A stretch of 34,311 bases of DNA from Acanthamoeba lenticulata. Lineage: Eukaryota; Discosea; Longamoebia; Acanthamoebidae. The stretch is taken from the NCBI GenBank assembly GCA_002179805.1, contig NAVB01000568.1, forward strand, positions 1-34,311, given 5' to 3'. The notes below the pieces were generated by a model. It made no database searches and had not been told where the DNA came from. It was given only the letters and a program-made list of their open reading frames with translations. Positions 1 through 10,801 of the stretch are shown here, piece after piece. A program made the position numbers and the translations under genes. How positions within the stretch are numbered: the first letter of the stretch is position 1; each line of letters opens with the position of its first letter.

Positions 1-2897
1 AACAGAGAGCGCTCTCTGGAGGACAGAGACGCGGGAGAGTACCTCAACCATGTGGAGTCGGGAAGTGAGGTCCGGATTGTGAAGCCGCATCACCGAATCG
101 ACCAGCTCGGGAGTGCCGTATTGGAGGATACGCTCCCAAGGCGTGAGGCCTTGCTTCCACTTGCGCTGTTTTTGCGCGCTAACGTAGCGGAATCGGGACA
201 TGGGGTCACCGTCGGAGCCCTCGTGCTCGAACGGGTCGGCGCCCATTTGCTCGATCAGGAACTGCACCACCTCCATTGATCCTGCGCCCAAGTCAATGAG
301 CTGCCCCGAGCCAACACAATAGTGATGGTTAGTAAGCCCACCGAAGAGACGCACCCTGAACAGCAGGAGGGTAGCCGTGGACTGGGCTGGAGCTTTTGCC
401 GCGCACTTCCCAGCAGAAGCGAGCCCTTTGACGCCACAAGGTGGCGGTCAGTCAGGGCTTGGGCTCCTTTCCAAGACCGCAGCGGGTGTAGATCGTGAGG
501 GTACCAATCGGCAGGCTGCTTTGCCATGATTGCTCGACACAGTAGGCCTGGCGGCGCGCGGCCGCCTTCATCCGCCGCTCCAGCAATCTGCACATCCTCG
601 GGCTTCAAGTTCCCTGCGGACAAACGACCGTGAGCTCCTCCCTACCACACAAGGTCGAGAATTCATGAAAGCACAAAGATGGACGTCTTTTGTTGGCCGG
701 TGCCTTTTTCTGCGAGGAACTGGACCATTGCGAGATCATCGCACAAGACGGCCTCAAAGAAGCACGAGTTCCTCGCGCCTGGAATCCCCTTGATCGTGGC
801 GTCTGTCGTGTTGTTTGTGAGCACGCAGAAAGAGGACGAAATGCTGTAAGAAGCTGGGCGGAAAAGCACGGTGGTCGATCAAGAGGTGGACGATGACACG
901 GACGCGCTTCAACGCGTCGACCAGCGGCTGGTGTTCTTCACCGTCATTCTTCATCGCCCAATGATGCCGCGCCCTCGTGAGCCGCTTAAATGTTCGAAGC
1001 TGCGTGCCCAGAGTAGACTGAGGTCAGCAGCACTATGTGGGCATAAGGCCATAAGTTAAGCGAGATCAGCGCACCGCGATGTAGAGCGGGGATTGCCCAT
1101 CGAGGGCATTGGATACGTTGGGGTTCGCCCCATGATGCAGCACCAACGCCACCATCTTGGGACTCATGGTGTAGATTGCCTGCATGCATTGCAAAGCCGT
1201 AAGTTGAGGAAAAATGCGTCAAGATGTGGAAGCAAACGCGTACATGGGTAAGCAGCGTGCCAACAACGGCCTTGGTCTCCAGTTTGAACTCGTAATCGAC
1301 GCACACTCGGCGATACTCGATCAACAGTAGGCCGTCGATATCGATTTCCTTCGACTTGGCCTCCATAAGGGAGTTGTCCAGCGCGTCGGCGGAAGACACG
1401 TCAAAGGTGTGTTGCATCACCTGGACCACGGGAGCTGCTTGGTCCCTCTCCTTGTTGTTGTCCTTCACAGCGCGCTCTCGCTTGCTGTCTCCATCGACGT
1501 CAACGGTCATTTTGCCTGAATGGCGGTTGTATGAGAAGTAAGGCAGGTCGGCCTGCCATTGGTCATACTCGGCCATCATGCTGAGGCGCGCGTTGACAAC
1601 CTTCTCCAGGAACGGAAAGTGGCTTGCGTACTGTTGCAGCACGAGGTGCGTGAGCATGAACAGCGAACAGACGAGTTCAAGTGAATTGCGTACGGTCTCG
1701 ATTAGTGGCGAGTTGGATCCGGTTAGGTCGAGGAAGCTGATGAGTGGGCACGTGTGCGCGAGTTCCTTGAGGAAGGCCACCCATAAAGTCTTCCTAAAAC
1801 GCACGTGGGCCAAGCGCAACCGCTGAATCCGGCCGTTGCTGGCAAACATCTTTCTTGGCTTCACGACAGCAAACCCATTGTACGGATTTCTCAATTGAGA
1901 GAAAGAACAAACCCAAGAGGAGAAGAATCAGAAGAGAAACCTTCTTGATTGCCCACCCAGAGATGTCGAGATCTACCACGTTGGGGCAGGCCGTGAGTAG
2001 CTGCTCAAGGGAGGCCGTTGTGCCAAAAGTGTAACAACCTGCACGCACAAGGGTGTCACATTTTTCTGTGCAATTTTTGTGGGCAGAAAGGCAGGAACAC
2101 GAACCAGCCAGGTTCAGAACGGTGACGTTATGCAGGTGCGAAGCCAACTCTTGCACACTAGCCAGAAGCTGTTGTCGCCTGATCTTGAGATCATCGGTGA
2201 CATCATCGGCAGCGCAATCCTTAGTTGGGAAAGAGACGACATAGGCGTCGGAATGTGGCCACCGACGGGTCACCGCACGATACTCGGTTTGGTCCTGCGG
2301 AAGCGTGAAGAGCTGGAAGCAACCCGCCACGTTGAGGCTCACGAGCCCCTCACTGTTGGCGATGAGCTTGTTGAGCATGGCCAAGCTGATGTTGTGACAC
2401 CCTGCTCGCCTTGTCGTAAGCTCAGTGACCAGCAATCAAGATGGAGGCGACAACACACCAGCCAGGTTTAGAACGCGTGGACGGAAAGCGTAGGTGCTGA
2501 GCAAGCGTGATATGAGCGCATCGTCTACATAAGGCATGCACCTGCCACACGTGTAATGTTAGAACCACAACAGGAGCTGGTATTAGAGAAGAAGCACAAA
2601 AGACAAACCGATTTAGGTTGACGTCATTCCACAACCGTGGCAGCTCAGTTTCCACCAAGTCATGCAGACCTGGACGCTCTCGTTGAGCCATCGCATAAAA
2701 CCATGAACTTAAAGCGGCCAAGGCGTACCTTTGCACACGCAACCGAGAGAGAGGATCTGTGGTAAGGAGCCCAAGAACGAGTAAATGTGCAGTTGCACCT
2801 CCACCGGTAGCGTCAAGAGCTCCACAGCAGCTGGGCGAGCATCTTCCGGATTGAAAGGCCCAAAAGCATCCAGCGACACGCCTGCCGCCTTCTCCAT
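1..2897 (-). CDS. F-box / leucine-rich-repeat / ankyrin-repeat protein (3' end outside window)
   Basis: Probable SCF ubiquitin-ligase substrate adaptor. The ATG lies at 2895-2897, and the first exon encodes an F-box (LTLPVEVQLHIYSFLGSLPQ) ending near 2742 at a GTACGC donor. Later exons carry LRR-like strands: RVLNLAG near 2470, LVSLNVAGCFQL near 2320, VTVLNLAG near 2110, VVDLDISGW near 1965 and FLDLTGSN near 1720. Downstream come ankyrin repeats, seen in pieces: MVALVLHHGANPN near 1130, VIVHLLID near 890, FFEAVLCDDLAMVQFLAEK near 740 and SMEVVQFLIEQMGADP near 250. Introns interrupt the frame several times and I did not resolve every exon below 1000. The gene continues past base 1, so the C-terminus is unknown. 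F-box proteins bind SKP1 and use their repeats to capture substrates; the target here is unknown. It is divergent from the PARG gene, with about 250 bases between the two start codons. Confidence 0.85.
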
Positions 2898-3150
2898 CTC
2901 CTGGCCGCGGTGCAGACGTCACTAAATGAGGGAACGTTTCGGACGCAAGGCCCCTCATCTTTTTTTCTAACAATCTTTTCAGGCCTTTGAAGTTAAAAAC
3001 TGGGAGAGCAACTATCCGTATTTCCTTTCTTTTCCCGGGTAAGTCAAGTTTTTTCTCTGTAGTCCTGCGCAGAAAAAGCCAGCACAACCTACAAGCACAA
3101 CCACAGCACTGCGGCACGACACCCTTCAGGCAACGCAAGAACCCTAAACA
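2898..3150. promoter_or_regulatory. Divergent intergenic region between two start codons
   Basis: These 253 bases separate the ATG of the minus-strand F-box gene from the ATG of the plus-strand PARG gene, so they must hold both promoters or their 5' UTRs. I saw no convincing TATA box. Pyrimidine runs (ttttttctaa, tcctttctttt) occur near 2960-3035. Confidence 0.4.
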
Positions 3151-4791
3151 ATGCATCACCCAACGGAGTCACGTCGCTCCGCCTTTTTGCCCAGACACGG
3201 TACGGTCCCTGTTTTTTCAAGGAGGAGATAAGTTAAACAGATTCAATTTTTTCTTTGCCCAGGTGCTGGTGCCTATGGCTCCTTTGACGCGGAGGGGTGG
3301 CTGCGTGCCTTCACGAAGGCGAGCCGTGCACGCGACAGCGGAGCCCTCCGTTCGCTGCGGTGCTGCTCCGCGGCTTGTCTGGGCTGGTGCATTGATGACC
3401 TTGCGCTCATCCGTGATGGATGTGTCCCTTCTAGGGTGGAAATTATTGAGGACACTGTGCGATGCTGCGAGCAGCTGCACTACCTATTACTCACCGGTGA
3501 CCGGGTCACGATCACCACTGCAGAGACCTTGGAGGAGACGGTCAAGGCGTACGGAAATCATAACCCTCTTTGCCACCATCACACACTCTTGGCGAGCTTG
3601 ACCCGTGTTCGTACATTGCCCTGTGCTCTGCAGCTGCGAAATGCACACAATTCGCGGGTTTTCGCCCCAACTGCGCGCGCGTCGCTGTGAACAGACAACG
3701 TTTGAGGTCGTAGACGGTGATTGTCTGGAGGCTGCGATAGACCTTAAGCTCCGCGGCTTGAATCCGGCCGTTCTCAACATGGCCTCGGCTCGACGTCCCG
3801 GCGGTGGCTACAAGTACGTGCTTTGTCTTGCCCTTTATTGTCGTCAACGTGCCCATCAATGCATTCGCTCACCCCGCCGCGTTGTGTTGTGGGCGTAAAG
3901 GCACGGAGCGGGTGCGCAGGAAGAGAATCTGTTCCGACGGAGCAACTACTATCAGTCACTCGAGGATCCGCAGCGGATCGACTCCAGCCGGCGGTGGAGC
4001 TACCCGATGCGCGACTGCTCCGGGGTCTACTCACCCTCGGTTCAGGTCTTCCGCGCGGCCGAAGCCAAGGGCTACGAGTTCCTCGAGGCACCAGTGGCGC
4101 TCGATTTCATCGCTGTGGCGGCCTTCTCCCAACCGCTGCTCGTGACCAGCACAATCAATGGTTGACTCCCCACAGCCTAATACCCGCATCACAAGAGGGG
4201 GCAAGTCCCATTAACGAGAGATATATCGATGGTGTGGTGGGGCGGGCAGGCCGTTCGATGCTTCGGTTGGCCCCGGACGTGGTGAAGAAGACCAAGGACA
4301 AGATCCGGCTCATCTTCTACATGGCGCTGCAGCACGGCCACGACGCGCTCGTGCTGAGCGCGTTTGGCTGTGGTGCCTTCCGCAACCCGCCTGACCACAT
4401 GGCTGAGCTGTTCCGGGAGGTGATCGACCAAGAGTTCAACGGCTGCTTCAAGCACATCTCCTTCGCCATCTTTGGTGCGCCCCATGATCGCGCAGCGCTT
4501 CCCTTTGGGCCTCAATCAATACTAAAGAGCGGGCATGACCACACAGACGACCACAACTCGCGGAAACCACACAACCCTCAGGGCAACGTGTTGCCCTTCA
4601 AGCGCGTCTTTGGCGTGGTGACCGCGGCAGACGAAGAGGCCGCCGCCGCAGCTGCCGTCACGCCTGGCGACAGCAGGGCCCGCCATGCCGGTCCAGCTCC
4701 ATCTCCTCCGCCCCCAGCGACCGGTCGAGGGACCCGAAACGCCCGAGTGACCTCAACACAAGACAGAGGAGGCCGAAAGCGACAAGGGTAG
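3151..4791 (+). CDS. Microbial-type poly(ADP-ribose) glycohydrolase family protein (TIGR02452-like)
   Basis: Predicted to hydrolyse ADP-ribose polymers or a related ADP-ribosyl substrate. Six exons join in frame to about 425 residues: 3151-3199, 3263-3548, 3634-3813, 3901-4141, 4198-4474 and 4547-4791. The start is inferred from a short first exon that splices in phase into GAGAYGSFDAEGW. The family core is clear: TFEVVDGDCLEAA, then LNMASARRPGGGYK, then GAGAQEENLFRRSNYY, which gives the PARG signature GGG followed by QEE. The block GVYSPSVQVFR, the late DALVLSAFGCGAFRNPP and FAIFDDHNS also match the family. The fourth intron (4142-4197) is the least certain join. The Ala/Pro-rich tail after about residue 375 is probably disordered. 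The N-terminal 110 residues include a Cys-rich stretch (CCSAACLGWC) that I do not recognise. No signal peptide is visible, so a cytosolic or nuclear location is likely. Confidence 0.88.
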
Positions 4792-5020
4792 CATGTTGTG
4801 GGCGCTGGTGGGAATGTGTCCCGATCCAGGAGAGGTGTGCAGTTGCGCGGAACTTAAAAACAAGTGCCGATTGGCTCACGTTTTTTAATCAAGGGGAATC
4901 CGGTGCCCGTTGGTGCAACCAGCCGGAGAAATCGTGTGGTGCTTACACGTACTACGCTGCATCACTTCGCCTTTGAGCAACAAGTGCAAGAGACGAGCAG
5001 CAAACAAAGACGGTTCAAGC

Positions 5021-6640
5021 ATGAGAAGTGCGGTCGGTGTGGTATTCTCAGCCGTGCTCCTGGTGCTGCTGGTGGTCGACCAGACCAGGGCGGTGGCGGT
5101 GAGGGCCCAGTCCGCGGAGTTGTTTGCCGATAGCGTTTGTATCAACACGCACATGGACTACACAAGCAGCTCCTATGGCACGAACCAAACACGAATTATC
5201 GAAATGCTGGCCGAAGCGGGCATATACAATGTACGCGAGAGCTCACGCAACGTGGCGACCCAGTTCGGCGCCAAAGGACTTAAAATGAACTTTGGATGGG
5301 CCGAGCCGAACTGGAACACAAACAACAACATTTCCTTCATCGACAACTTCGTCTCGACCCTCAAGAGCCTCATCAGTCAAGGCATGCTCGTCGACGCCCT
5401 CTTGAACGTCAACGAGCCGGACGGCATGTGGAAACCCAAGAACATTGTACGTCTTCAACTGTTGGGCCTTAATAGGGCCATTAATGATCGGAGTTGAGGC
5501 TAAGTTAAGTGGCCCAACAGACCTACAACGGGCAGGGCTTCCCCGGTGGCGTGCTGGACTACATGCGCGACTTCCACGCGCGCATCCGAGCGGACCCCGA
5601 GCTGAATGACAAGTGGATCATTGGTTCGCCCATGGGCGTCACGGACAACTTGCCGGCCAACTGCTGCAGCGAGTGGATCGACTACGCTGACTTTCACCCG
5701 TACCCCTTCGACGGCAACTACCTGGCGGTGACGTGGGAGGTCTATGATGACATCTACCGCTATTTCTACTTCAGCAACCAGGTACGTGCGCTTGCCCTCT
5801 CCTCTTATCCTTCCATGCCCTCACATCAACACCAAACATTAGCCGTCCGTCAACTTGGACGAGCCGTGGCCCTCGCAATTCGACCGAGCTAAGGTTTTCT
5901 ATACCGATTTGCCCTTCTTCGCCACGGAGACCGGCTACTCCACGGAGACTACACAGCTCGGCACGTCCTTGCGCGCCCAGGGCTTGTACATCAACCGCCT
6001 CTTTGCCGAGTACTTCCGCCTGGGCATCCGCCGTACATGCTGGTACGAATTTCTCGACCAACACGACGATCCGGCCGACCACGAGTCCAACTTTGGCATC
6101 GTCCACTTCAACTACACGGCCAAGCCGAGCTACACGGCGCTCAAGAACTTCATGGCGGTCGTGCGCAGCGACTGGAAGCCCACGGCCCAGCAGCTCCGCC
6201 CAGCTGACTACGATCTCGCCACACTTGACTTTGCACTCAACGTGAGCGCTGTGGGTGATTACGACCGCACTGAATACGTGCATCACCTCCTGCTCCAGAA
6301 GCCCGATCAAACCCTCCTTCTGCTGCTGTGGCACGAGATCTCAGACGAGGCCACAAACGGCACCAACCGCCAGATCTACCCGCCGCGCATGCCCACCGTG
6401 GTCACCTTGCCTTCCGGCTTCGTCGTGAATATCTATGCGCCCAACGATGGCCCCGACGTGACTGGAGAGTACTCCGCCGACGGTCGATCGACCTTCATCG
6501 ACGAAACCAGCATTTCGCTCAACGTGCCTGATCACGTCATCATCCTCCAGCTAACTGCCTCTTCGAGCAAGTCTGCTGCTTCCTCCTTCTCTGGATTCCT
6601 CGTCAAGCAGCTTCGCTGTGCCCTGGCCTACCTTCTGTAG
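5021..6640 (+). CDS. Secreted or GPI-anchored clan-A glycoside hydrolase
   Basis: Likely retaining glycosidase acting outside the cell or in the endolysosome. Three exons (5021-5446, 5521-5781, 5843-6640) join in phase to 494 residues. The ATG at 5021 is chosen because it opens a typical signal peptide (MRSAVGVVFSAVLLVLLVV) ending near residue 30; an upstream in-frame Met at 4910 would bury it. The TIM-barrel fold is indicated by LLNVNEPDG, with the proton-donor Glu at about residue 132 in a NEP motif, and by FFATETGYS, with the candidate nucleophile Glu at about residue 258. Between them lies the usual DYADFHPYPF strand. The C-terminus is Ser-rich and then hydrophobic (SGFLVKQLRCALAYLL), consistent with a GPI-attachment signal. 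Several N-glycosylation sequons are present. I cannot assign the GH family or the substrate from sequence alone. Confidence 0.85.
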
Positions 6641-6751
6641 GCTTGCACATCTCGTTCGAAAATACAAAAGAAAAGAAAAGAAAAAAGAGAATAACCGTGA
6701 ATGAAGATAAAGAATTTACAGTTAAAAGCGAAGTAAATAAGGCCTCAAAAG
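6641..6751 (+). other. Short AT-rich intergenic gap
   Basis: These 111 bases separate the glycosidase stop from the F-box-PEX5 start. A purine run (aaaagaaaagaaaagaaaaa) lies near 6665-6685. The gap must hold the 3' UTR of the first gene and the promoter of the next. No classical AATAAA was seen; AAAATACAAA occurs near 6659. Confidence 0.4.
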
Positions 6752-9700
6752 ATGGCGTGGGCGCAGGCGCTGCCAGATGAGCTCTCCCTTCGTATTTTTG
6801 GCTGCCTCACAGCCCGCGAATTAGCCCAGGCGGCCTTAGTATCGCGCACCTTCCTCCACCTTACCCGCGACGAATCAATTGTACGCCTCCATCCACACCC
6901 GAATCACACCTAATCTTGAAGAGAACATGCAGTGGCGAGGTGTGGCCGTGCACAGGTGGGGAGCAGGAGTAGAGCAGCTGGGAATTACCGAATGGCGGGC
7001 CTACTGCCGCGAGCGCACTGCCTTCGAGCGCTTACGCGAAACAGCCGTCGACCGGGATGACCCTGGCACAGCATTCATCTTCGCCCCCGTCAACGTGGCC
7101 TTTTCCTCCGCCTCTGTTCTTCCGGATGCCTACGCGCTGGGTTCTCTCTCTTCGCCACCTCGCGTTCCATCATGTTGGACTGACTCACACCCGTCCTCAC
7201 GCAGGCGCGCGGCTCTTTGACGAGGGCTACATCAACAACGCCATCCTGGCCCTCGAGACCGAGGTGCGCAGGCACCCCATGTCGGCCAACGCCTGGGCAC
7301 TCATGGGCAAGGCCTACGCCGAGAATGATCAAGACTCCGAGTACGTCGCCCAAGTCCGACCCAAATCCTAAAGCCTGGGCGTGCACTCACACAAAACTGG
7401 CAGGGCGATCGCTTGTTTGAAGGTGGCCAACGCGATTGAGCCGCACAACCAGGAGGTGCTTATGCTCTTGGGTATTTCCAAGATCAACGAATTCCACGGC
7501 ATTGGCGTACGCACTCTCTGTTCTGCTTGTTGGCACACAGCCGGCCTCACCAATCCGATGCGCCACACTTCAACCAGGCCTGCCTCTATTTTGCCAAGTG
7601 GCTGCGGTTGTCGCCCTACAGCTCACTCCTCCCGCAAGACCTGGAGAAGCAAATCATCGATCAGGCCAACAACGGCTGTACAGCCTCACCCTTCTGTTTT
7701 TTCGTTTCGGAAAGTGTTGCTCATGAAGAACTACACGGGGTATGTGGTGTTGGCGCAGCGCAACGCATGTCCGCGTCATCGCTCCTGCGCTGGCAGGATA
7801 CGTACGACACCGACGCTGCTGAGCCTGACGTGCGGGTGCTGCTGACCGAGGTATTCAAGCGCGCTCACCAAGAGAATTCGCGTGACACCGACGTTTTGGT
7901 CATTCTTGGTATAACCCACACCTCCCTCTGTTGCACCATCATACCACGGCCCAAGCTTCCTTTTACCAGAGGAAGTTGACGATCCATCCAACAGGCGCAC
8001 TTCATACGGCCAGCAACCTCTTCAGCCTTGCCATCCACTGCTTCGAGATGGCCCTAGCCGTGGACGCGAGCGACTACACCTTGTGGAACAAACTTGGTAC
8101 CGTTTGTTTATTTATTTGCAATCATTTTTAGTCTTCTTTTTCTAACGCTTGACGTCCATCCAGGCGCGACGCGAGCCAACGCCATGACCCCTGGCATAGC
8201 TCGTGCGTGCCCTTTTTCCTTCTTTTTCTTGGCTGGCGCAGAGGGAGGAGTGCTAAACACTCGTGTCGTCTCTTTGCTTGATTCCAGTGGAGGCGTACAC
8301 GCACGCGTTGGAAAAGAGGCCCAATTACGTGCGATGCCTGGTCAATGTGGGCATTTCCCACTTGGCAGCACAACAAGACCGCAATGCGCTTCACTTTTGG
8401 GCTCGCGCGCTCATGTACAGCCACTACTGCCCATGCCGCACCCGCCTGGCGCGGGCGCTTGACCCGCACTGATCACTGTCGGTCGGCGCGGGGACGTGGC
8501 GGGGCACGTGCAGGCTCAACCCCAAGGCCTCCCACGTTTGGTCGTACATGCACCAAGCTGCGGCACGGCTGGGCCTGGTGCTGAGCGAGGATGACGAGCA
8601 CACCCTGTCGCGCTTACTCCTCCCCCAAGAGCCGCCAATCACGCTGCCCGACACTGGCAACGACGCCGAGAACTGGACCCTTCTTGACTCGGTACGTTTG
8701 GAGAGGAGTGATGAGGACATTCAGGTAACGTCACCCGGCCAGCATTTCCTTTTTACTTTTTTTACTTTTTAATTTATGTTTTTCTTCTTTTTGCCGCGTG
8801 AATAGTCCTTGATGGACAATATGATGAGGTCCTGGAACGACTCGACGTTGGAACTCCAGGATGCCGAGGAGGAAGACTCTCAGGCGGTCTCAGACAAAGC
8901 GCCCCCCAAGAAGTACACCATGGAGGAGCTCATGGAATTGATTGCCCAGGGCAAGACCCCCGACGACGTGCGACAGATCGACGACAGGTACAACAAACAC
9001 TTATTCGAAACAATTGCAAATTTCATGAGCCTCAGTGAGTTGCTCAAGCACCAAGTCCTGTGCGTGCACAGGCCGCCGAATCCGGACGCCCCCATCACCA
9101 AAGGCGATCGGCAGCGGCCGCTCAAGGTACTCTTCTCTCCCTCTATTTGTGCTGTTCATGTGCGATCAGACCTGTTTATCGGCTCTCTCGTGTGCGTCCA
9201 GCCGTGGGAACGCGCCCCGGCGCCGGCGTACGAGTCACCGTACTCGGTTGTTCTCTCTGCCAGCGGCACGCCGACCACCGTCCATCACACGCAGCCAGCG
9301 GCCAACACCCCCTCTTCCGCTTCCTCTTCCTCCACGACCTCCACCGCCGGCTCCGCAACACCTAAGTCTTCATCATCATCATCGTCGTCATCATCCTCGG
9401 CATCGTCGGCGACCGCGAGAAGCCAAGCTCCGCCGAAGAGGGCCACCAACGCAGGCCTGTCCATCTATACCGTCGACTCCTTCACCCAAGAGGTCAGTCC
9501 ATCGTCGTGTGGCGCGTCTTTGTCGTGGCTGACGCTATGTTGGCGTGCAGGCCTTTGCGGGGAATCCGGCTGCAGTGTGTCTGGTCCCGCCCACCGTCGA
9601 GCTGGGCGAGACGACCATGAAGCGGATCGCGCGCGAGATGAACCTCTCCGAGACGGCCTTTGTCCAGCCCATTCCTGGCGTGCGTCATCACTCTCCCGCA

Positions 9701-10717
9701 CCTCCCTTTGCTTCGCATTCGTTCTTATGGTTGCGGAAAGAACGAAAAACGACGCGCCCTGACCACCATTCTACGACAGGCGGCCAACAGTTTCAAGCTG
9801 CGTTGGTTCACTCCGACCACAGAAGTCCACCTGTGCGGCCACGCGACGCTTGCGACGGCGCACGTCTTGTTCACCGAGGTGGGCGCCACAGCGCCGTCCC
9901 TCAGCTTCGCCACCCTCAGCGGGGAGCTCGTCGTCGCCAAGGCCGACCCGGCCCCCGGCGACAGCCTCGAAGCGCCGACCAAGTCGCCCCTCCTGCGAAT
10001 GGACTTCCCGCGAGGCAAACCCGAGTTCACACGGCTCCCCGATGACATCTTGGCTGCGCTGCTGCGGGCCGTGGGACTGACCGAGCGCGACCTGGTCTGG
10101 CGCGAGGCGGTCTCAAGCGCCGAGGCCTCTGAGACGCGCGCACCGGCAATACTCGTATGCGCCGTCACCAAGAAGCTGTTCGTGGAGATCGTGTCCGTGT
10201 CCAAGCTGGTCGAGCTCAAGCCCGACGCCGAGGCGCTGCTGGCGATCCCCTTCGAGGCCGCCGGCCTGCCCGTCCGCGGCGTCTGCGTGATGGTGCACGG
10301 CGGCCGGGAAGACCGCGGCTGCCGCTCGGGCCTCAACGTCGAGTTCTACGCAGACACGTCGGCCGTGCCGGAGCACGTCCCCCACGACTTTGTCACGCGC
10401 TACTTCGCGCCCTGGAACGGCATCTACGAGGATCCCGTCAACGGGTCCTCCCACACGGCCCTCGCCGTCTACTGGTCGCAGCAGGTGCCCTTTCTTTCCC
10501 CATCGCCCTCGCTTGTGTGCCGTTCATATGTGTTGATGATCATCACAATAATGAATCGCGTGCTTATGACGGTGGCGAGCAGTTGGGCCGAGAGAGGCTT
10601 CGCTCCTTCCAGGCCAGCGCGCGGACGGGGCAGCTCGAAGTAGCCCTCGCGCCCAACGATCGCACCTACATCTTTGGCCACGCCGTGACCGTCATGGGCG
10701 GGCGTCTTCGTGTCTGA
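6752..10717 (+). CDS. F-box - PEX5-type TPR - KPWE - PhzF multidomain fusion protein
   Basis: Sixteen exons join in one frame (934 codons, about 933 residues). Residues 1-75 form an F-box (LPDELSLRIFGCLTARELAQ, then WRGVAVHRWG and EWRAYCRERTAFERL). Residues 95-385 match the TPR region of PEX5, the PTS1 receptor: LFDEGYINNAILALE, GISKINEFHG, DYTLWNKLGATRAN, NYVRCLVNVGIS and KASHVWSYMHQAA. The Asn and Arg positions used to grip PTS1 tripeptides are kept (Asn186, Asn307, Asn315, Arg338, Asn342). Residues 470-518 are a KPWE-type peroxin module (YTMEELMELIAQGKTPDDVR, RPPNPDAP, KPWER). A Ser/Thr/Pro linker follows, then a full PhzF isomerase domain from about 600 to 933: IYTVDSFTQEAFAGNPAAVC, Glu645 in MNLSETAF, EVHLCGHATLA and EDPVNGSSH. 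The receptor N-terminus of PEX5 (WxxxF/Y motifs, conserved Cys) is absent. F-box to TPR and KPWE to PhzF are each joined inside a single exon. Exons: 6752-6880, 6933-7140, 7205-7340, 7404-7506, 7578-7677, 7759-7908, 7995-8096, 8164-8202, 8288-8414, 8514-8724, 8806-8987, 9072-9126, 9202-9492, 9551-9679, 9780-10484 and 10583-10717. Confidence 0.8.
9366..9407 (+). repeat. Polyserine-coding TCA/TCG repeat
   Basis: A run of TCA, TCG and TCC codons encodes about 12 consecutive serines inside the linker between the KPWE and PhzF domains. Mixed Ser codons suggest the protein tract is kept rather than being a fresh DNA slippage product. Confidence 0.85.
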
Positions 10718-10787
10718 TGCTTTTTGGCTTTGCTCTCACAGGATTTCTCCTTCTTGGGTGTTCCTTCGGCCACGTGCTGAGCAAACA

Positions 10788-10793
10788 AATAAA
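10788..10793 (+). terminator. Polyadenylation signal AATAAA
   Basis: AATAAA lies 71 bases after the TGA of the F-box-PEX5-PhzF gene, a suitable place for its cleavage signal. It stops only 9 bases short of the opposite-strand tRNA-like gene. Confidence 0.55.
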
Positions 10794-10801
10794 GGTGATG
10801 T

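Noticed and set aside
5021..5446. Upstream in-frame Met at 4910 as start of the glycosidase
   Set aside because: It would place 37 residues before a typical signal peptide; the ATG at 5021 starts the signal directly.
8548..8772. F-box-PEX5 gene ending at the TAA near 8770
   Set aside because: The tail would be translated T-rich intron (many Phe); a phase-correct intron 8725-8805 with good borders is more likely, although cDNA is needed.
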